From: Ruminococcus sp.
GTDB taxonomy: Bacteria > Bacillota > Clostridia > Oscillospirales > Ruminococcaceae
Direction: 5' to 3'
Assembly: GCA_014799735.1 (NCBI GenBank)
Contig: JAAVHL010000144.1
Location: 1 to 32,870 of the forward strand
Length of the DNA stretch: 32,870 nucleotides
The position numbers were made by a program, and so were the translations under genes. The number at the start of each line of letters is the position of its first letter. Position 1 is the stretch's first letter. Below, piece by piece: positions 28,149 to 32,870 of this stretch. A model generated the notes under the pieces. It did not search any database, had not been told where the DNA came from, and saw only the letters and a list, made by a program, of their open reading frames with translations.

Positions 28149-29546
28149 TTGGATAAACAAATTATAAATAACAGCCGACATATCCACTTTATCGGCATAG
28201 GCGGAAGCGGAATGTATCCGCTGGCGCAGATACTCCACTCAAAGGGATATTTTCTGACAGGCTCGGACAACAACGAGACGGAGACCTTGCAGGCTGTCCG
28301 CAGTATGGGCATTCCCGTGTACCTTGGTCAGCGGGCGGAGAATATCGGGGACGCCGATCTTATCGTCCACACGGCGGCTATCCTGCCCGACAACCCCGAG
28401 CTTATCGCCGCCAAAAGCAGCGGAGCAACGGTGCTTGAAAGAAGCCAGCTTTTGGGTATCCTTACCGAGCAGTTCGGAAACACCATATGCGTAAGCGGCA
28501 CTCACGGCAAGACCACCGTTACCTCCATGATAACTCAGATACTGGTCATGCAGGGACTTGACATAAGCGCGGTGATAGGCGGAAAGCTTCCCCTTATCCA
28601 CGGCAGCGGCATTGCGGGAAAAAGCGATATCATGGTGTGCGAAGCCTGCGAGTTTCAGGATCATTTCCTAAATCTTAAAACCTCGGCGGCGGTGGTGCTG
28701 AACGTTGACGAGGATCATCTGGACTATTTTAAAAATCTTGACAATATAATCAGATCGTTCCGAACTTTCTGCGAGAACGCCGACAGCGCCGTTATCATCA
28801 ACGGGGACGACGAAAATTCCATGCGGGCTGTGGAGGGTCTTGACAAAAGCAGGATAATCACCTTCGGCAGGTCGGAAAGCAACAAATGGTATCCTGCCAA
28901 CATAAATCACATCGGCGGCATGGAGACCTCCTTTGACATTATGCGGGACGGAAAGCTGTTCTGCAAAACGGTACTGCACGTTCCCGGAGAGCATAACATT
29001 GTGAACGCTGTTGCTGCTGCCGCGGCTGCGGACTACGCTGGAGCTTCTCCCGAGGGAATAGCCAAGGGTCTGGAAAGTTTTAAGGGCGCGGGCAGACGGT
29101 TTGAAAAGTACGGCGAAGCGGGCGGCATTACCGTTGTGGACGATTACGGTCACCACCCTGCGGAGATCGCCGCAACGTTGGAATCGGCGGTAAAGCTGGG
29201 CTTCAAGCGGGTGTGGGCGGTACACCAGCCCTTTACATTTTCAAGGACGGAGCTTCTGCTTGACGACTTTGCAAAGGCGCTTTCCATTGCCGACAAGGTC
29301 GTTCTTACGTCCATAATGGGCGGCAGAGAGGTGAACACATCGGGAATAACCGCCTCCGCTTTGGCGGACAAAATAAACGGCGCGGTATGCTTCGACAGGG
29401 AGCATGACGAGAGCATAGAGCTTGTGTCGCAGTACGTCTGCGAAAACGCGGAGGAGGGCGACCTGATAGTTACCCTCGGCTGCGGAGACGTTAACAAGGC
29501 GGCAAGAAGAATACTGGAACTGCTGAACGAGAAATACTCCCGATAG
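28149..29546 (+). CDS. murC: UDP-N-acetylmuramate--L-alanine ligase
   Basis: IHFIGIGGSGMYPLAQILHSKGY, VSGTHGKTTVTSMI, DDYGHHPAEIAATL; TTG start predicted. Confidence 0.95.
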   Translation: MDKQIINNSRHIHFIGIGGSGMYPLAQILHSKGYFLTGSDNNETETLQAVRSMGIPVYLGQRAENIGDADLIVHTAAILPDNPELIAAKSSGATVLERSQLLGILTEQFGNTICVSGTHGKTTVTSMITQILVMQGLDISAVIGGKLPLIHGSGIAGKSDIMVCEACEFQDHFLNLKTSAAVVLNVDEDHLDYFKNLDNIIRSFRTFCENADSAVIINGDDENSMRAVEGLDKSRIITFGRSESNKWYPANINHIGGMETSFDIMRDGKLFCKTVLHVPGEHNIVNAVAAAAAADYAGASPEGIAKGLESFKGAGRRFEKYGEAGGITVVDDYGHHPAEIAATLESAVKLGFKRVWAVHQPFTFSRTELLLDDFAKALSIADKVVLTSIMGGREVNTSGITASALADKINGAVCFDREHDESIELVSQYVCENAEEGDLIVTLGCGDVNKAARRILELLNEKYSR

Positions 29547-29554
29547 GGAATAAA

Positions 29555-29776
29555 GGCAACACCGCACAAAGAGCGGCTAACGCCTTTGCGCACGTCTTGC
29601 TTGCATATTTTTCGTCATAAAAATGCTAAAGCATTTCACCAAAATTTTTTGACATACGCCAGTATGCAAAAAGCTAAAGCTTTTGCGAATTTTTGGCACA
29701 ATCTGACGAAAAATCTGACGTTCAATCTTTGATTGAACAAGCGCAAATACGCACGCAATCTTTGTGCGGTATCGCC
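29555..29776. mobile_element. MITE-like element with terminal inverted repeats and TAAA target duplication
   Basis: Ends GGCAACACCGCACAAAG and CTTTGTGCGGTATCGCC are inverted repeats with two mismatches; TAAA at 29551-29554 and 29777-29780; extended imperfect inner palindromy (ATTTTTCGTCA / TGACGAAAAAT); no ORF. Confidence 0.75.
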
Positions 29777-29801
29777 TAAATTCACAGAAAGGATGGTTTA
29801 A

Positions 29802-30380
29802 ATGAACGACAAGGAAAAACGGGTTTTTGAGTACGTCAAGGAGCGAATGGAGGACGGCTTTGCTCCGTCCATACGTGAGATATGCGCGGCTCTGGGCATA
29901 CGCTCCACCTCCACGGCGGCAAGGTATGTCAATAACCTTGTTTCGGAGGGATACCTTGAAAAGGTTGACGGCTGCAACCGCGCAATAAAGCTTGCGGGAA
30001 AGGGTGCTGTTAAGATACCCTTGGTGGGTACTATCACGGCAGGTCAGCCCATTACCGCGGTTGAGGACATTACGGACTACATCAATTTCCACGAGCAGAA
30101 AAACTACACGGGAGAGCTTTTCGCTCTTAAAGTCCGCGGCGAAAGCATGATAAACGCGGCTATTTTGGACGGTGACATTGTTGTTGTGGAAAAATGCTCC
30201 ACCGCCCGGAACGGCGAGATCGTCGCCGCTATGGTAAACGGAGAAGAGGCTACCGTCAAGACGTTCTACAAGGAGAACGGCCACTACCGCCTCCAGCCCG
30301 AAAACGATACTATGGATCCCATTATCGTGGACGAGTGCGAGATAATCGGAAAGATCGCAGCGGTAATACGCTACCTTTAA
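29802..30380 (+). CDS. lexA: LexA SOS repressor
   Basis: HTH SIREICAALGIRSTSTAARYVNNL; cleavage site TAGQP; catalytic VRGESMINAAILDGD and Lys in EEATVKTFYK. Confidence 0.95.
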   Translation: MNDKEKRVFEYVKERMEDGFAPSIREICAALGIRSTSTAARYVNNLVSEGYLEKVDGCNRAIKLAGKGAVKIPLVGTITAGQPITAVEDITDYINFHEQKNYTGELFALKVRGESMINAAILDGDIVVVEKCSTARNGEIVAAMVNGEEATVKTFYKENGHYRLQPENDTMDPIIVDECEIIGKIAAVIRYL

Positions 30381-30403
30381 GCTTTAAAAATCGGAGAAAT
30401 AAT

Positions 30404-31477
30404 ATGAATTACTACGGACAGCCAAACGGTCTGAACAACGGACAGCTTCCTCCTCAGATGTACTATGACGACGAAGCCACCTCCGACGAGAAAAAAGAAA
30501 TACGCCGCACTTTCAACGCTGTGGGAGCGGCTCTGCTGGCGCTGTACATACTTATAATCGTTTTCTGCTATGCGGGCTACAGAGCTTTCAGCGGCGAAAC
30601 GGAGTACAACGAGTACGGTCAGGCGATCTACACGCTTGCGGACACGATCGTAGGCGGGTGCTTTCCCGCACTCACCGCAATGCTTGTTTTTGCCGGGTAC
30701 TGCGCTCTGTCCCGCTACAATCCCAAGGAGCTTTTCAGAACGGATAAGCTGAACGGCAAAGAGATCGCAAAATACGTGATGATAGTTCTTTTCCTTCAGC
30801 AGATATCGGTGATCTGCACCGTTATCATGTCCAGCGGACTTTATTCGGTGGGTCTGGAGGTCGCGGGAATGAACTACGTCTTTGAGCATAAGCCCTCGGT
30901 CTACGCGGCGGACGTGATCGCAACGATTATTCTTGCTCCCATAGGCGAAGAGCTTGTCTACAGAGGGATAGTGCTGCGCTGCACAGCCAAGATAAGCCAG
31001 AGGTTCGCTATATTTTTCTCGGCGTTTATTTTCGGCATTATGCACGGAAATCCCTATCAGTTCGTGCTGGGCTTCCTGCTGGGTATACCCATGGCGATAA
31101 TCACAATAAGGACGGGTTCGATCATTCCGTCGATAATATGTCATATGTCGGCAAACACCATAGCTTCGATACCGACTGTTGTGGAGTACTTTAACGAGGA
31201 CGCGTCCTTTGCGCTGACTGTGATAACTCTGCCTGTTTTTCTTATTGTGGGACTGGTGGTGTTCGTCTCGGAGGCAGTCTCGGGAGGACTGAAGCTGCCC
31301 GCCTATACTGCCTATCATAAAAAGCGCACCTTTCCAATTCTTATTACGTCATGGAGCATGATACTGGTAACGGTTCTTTATGTTGCAGACCTGATAAGGA
31401 GCATACAGCCTATTGCGGAGCTTCCCGAAATATCCGAAATGACAGAGCAGGCGGCAAGATTTATTTTAAGGAGTTAG
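30404..31477 (+). CDS. CPBP family intramembrane metalloprotease
   Basis: EELVYRGIVLR (EExxxR) and FGIMHGNPYQF (FxxxH), multi-TM; start MNYYGQPNGLNN after GGAGAAATAAT. Confidence 0.9.
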   Translation: MNYYGQPNGLNNGQLPPQMYYDDEATSDEKKEIRRTFNAVGAALLALYILIIVFCYAGYRAFSGETEYNEYGQAIYTLADTIVGGCFPALTAMLVFAGYCALSRYNPKELFRTDKLNGKEIAKYVMIVLFLQQISVICTVIMSSGLYSVGLEVAGMNYVFEHKPSVYAADVIATIILAPIGEELVYRGIVLRCTAKISQRFAIFFSAFIFGIMHGNPYQFVLGFLLGIPMAIITIRTGSIIPSIICHMSANTIASIPTVVEYFNEDASFALTVITLPVFLIVGLVVFVSEAVSGGLKLPAYTAYHKKRTFPILITSWSMILVTVLYVADLIRSIQPIAELPEISEMTEQAARFILRS

Positions 31478-31480
31478 CTT

Positions 31481-31642
31481 ATGGAAGATAAGAGCAAGCA
31501 GAACGGGCAGGACACCCGCGTCCCCGAAAAAACAAACGGTGACAAGCACAATCTTATGCCCGACCAGACCTCATGGGCTGAGGAAGCCAAGGAGGAAATG
31601 GAGGACTATATCGAGTCACAGGGTATCCATATAAGGCAGTGA
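31481..31642 (+). CDS. Small ORF, 53 aa, acidic C-terminus
   Basis: MEDKSKQNGQDTRVPEKTNGDKHNLMPDQTSWAEEAKEEMEDYIESQGIHIRQ; SD AAGGAG within the upstream CDS; below the length cutoff of the supplied track. Confidence 0.6.
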   Translation: MEDKSKQNGQDTRVPEKTNGDKHNLMPDQTSWAEEAKEEMEDYIESQGIHIRQ

Positions 31643-31671
31643 CCCGAAACAGCGAAAGGAGGCGGTCTTGC

Positions 31672-32283
31672 GTGTCCGAAAATGAGACGGGAAATGGCGC
31701 AGCAGGCAAAAAGTTTTTTGCCATAATTTCACGAATGAAGTATATAAACCGCTGGGGACTTATGCGAAACGCCGTTAACGAAAACATAAGCGAGCACAGT
31801 CTGGAGACGGCGTTTATCGCCCATGTTCTGGCGCTGTACAGGAACGTCCGCTTCGGCGGGAACGTCGATCCCGAACGGGCTGCGCTTCTGGCAATGTACC
31901 ACGACGTTACCGAAATAATCACTGGCGACCTGCCCACGCCCGTAAAGTACTACAACGAGGAGATAAAGCAGCAGTACGGCAGGGTGGAGGAAATCGCGGG
32001 AGAGAAGATACTGAGTTATCTTCCCGACGATCTGCGGGAATATTACCGTCCGCTGATGGGAAAAACCGAGGAGGAAAGCGAGCTTTGGCAGCTTGTAAAG
32101 GCTGCGGACAAGCTTTCCGCGCTTATAAAGTGCATTGAGGAGCGGAACATGGGAAATCTGGATTTTGCCAACGCGGAGCAGAGCACCCTTAAAGCCGTAC
32201 ACGACATGGAGCTTCCCGAAGCTGAGGAGTTCATTCGGGAATTTCTGCCGTCCTACGGACTTACCCTTGATGCGCAGATATGA
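31672..32283 (+). CDS. HD-domain 5'-deoxynucleotidase YfbR-like
   Basis: NISEHSLETAFIAHVLAL, MYHDVTEIITGDLPTPVKYYN; GTG start after AAAGGAGG. Confidence 0.88.
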   Translation: MSENETGNGAAGKKFFAIISRMKYINRWGLMRNAVNENISEHSLETAFIAHVLALYRNVRFGGNVDPERAALLAMYHDVTEIITGDLPTPVKYYNEEIKQQYGRVEEIAGEKILSYLPDDLREYYRPLMGKTEEESELWQLVKAADKLSALIKCIEERNMGNLDFANAEQSTLKAVHDMELPEAEEFIREFLPSYGLTLDAQI

Positions 32284-32305
32284 CCGCGGCAAACAGCAAA
32301 AAACA

Positions 32306-32355
32306 AAGGACATAACGCATACCGCAAAGCGGCGGCAGGCGTTATGTCCTTTTTG
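32306..32355 (+). terminator. Intrinsic terminator
   Basis: AAGGACATAACGC...GCGTTATGTCCTT followed by TTTT. Confidence 0.75.
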
Positions 32356-32379
32356 CACGGAAAGCCGCAAAACTTCCCG

Positions 32380-32748
32380 TTAAGTATTTTCACTGATAAT
32401 ACGGCAGATCTCTCTGTTCAGCTTTTCAATAAGCTTTATATCCTCATCTGCGCCCTCCGCGGAGCCGTTCTTGGCTTTAAGCTCAAGAGTGCGGGCGGCT
32501 TCGGAAAGGGCGGTCATTCCGAGGTTTGCGGAGACCCCCTTAAGCTTGTGTGCGGTCTGGGAAAGCTTTTCAAGATCGTTTTCGGAAACCGCGTCTTTGA
32601 TCGGCGTGATCCTGTCCTCGTCGGGGAAGCGCTTCAGAAACTTGGCATAAATCTCGGAGGAATCGTCCCCGAATCGCGAAAGCGTTTTGTCCACCTCAAT
32701 GCCTATCTCTTTAAGGGCGGCGAAAAGACCGCCGGTGCTTTTTTCCAT
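32380..32748 (-). CDS. Stand-alone Hpt (histidine phosphotransfer) domain protein
   Basis: TAHKLKGVSANLGMTALSEAARTLE (HxxKG core). Confidence 0.85.
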   Translation of the reverse strand: MEKSTGGLFAALKEIGIEVDKTLSRFGDDSSEIYAKFLKRFPDEDRITPIKDAVSENDLEKLSQTAHKLKGVSANLGMTALSEAARTLELKAKNGSAEGADEDIKLIEKLNREICRIISENT

Positions 32749-32870
32749 AATCGTTGTACCTCTTTTCTGAGCAGTGATAAAGACCGATAAAAATGCGGCG
32801 AAAAACGTCCGAAAGAGAAAATTTATGCCGCTGATAAAGAAAGTATCCGTACAAAACGGAAAACAGATAC

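Noticed and set aside
29720-29738. GTTCAATCTTTGATTGAAC as a possible LexA box upstream of lexA
   Set aside because: Half-site orientation and spacing are wrong for GAAC-N4-GTTC; it is a simple hairpin within the MITE.
30377-31318. 313-aa minus-strand ORF opposite the CPBP gene
   Set aside because: Antisense shadow; the plus strand carries intact EExxxR/FxxxH motifs.
1-32870. CRISPR array
   Set aside because: No regularly spaced direct repeats with unique spacers and no cas genes noticed; the palindromes are irregular and differ in sequence.

Overview
The window looks like a chromosomal segment of a Gram-positive clostridial, Ruminococcaceae/Oscillospiraceae-like bacterium. This is inferred from protein flavour and promoter style, not from any database search. 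It is mostly housekeeping genes: glgP, a GH2 glycosidase, a LivK-type lipoprotein, an MCP, rsmD-coaD, a bacterial Ig-like repeat protein, YfcE-type phosphodiesterase, aldose epimerase, asnS, nucleoside phosphorylase, FkbM methyltransferase, YfhO, two or more NUDIX genes, spoVG, murC, lexA, a CPBP protease, an HD phosphohydrolase and an Hpt protein. A mostly minus-strand stretch at about 15.2-23.6 kb holds small accessory genes. These include a HEPN/MNT toxin-antitoxin-like pair, a second nucleotidyltransferase interrupted at a 7-A tract, a TatD-linked-type radical SAM protein, and a headless ORF whose stop overlaps the asnS start. The non-coding signals I would follow up first are: (1) a 222-bp MITE-like inverted-repeat element with a 4-bp TAAA duplication wedged between murC and lexA; (2) two dense arrays of short perfect hairpins flanking glgP, one of them lying in its predicted 5' leader; and (3) a five-copy degenerate repeat domain (YYxxY...P...YMLVPxNYD) in the Ig-like surface protein. 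No CRISPR array, tRNA or rRNA was recognised.
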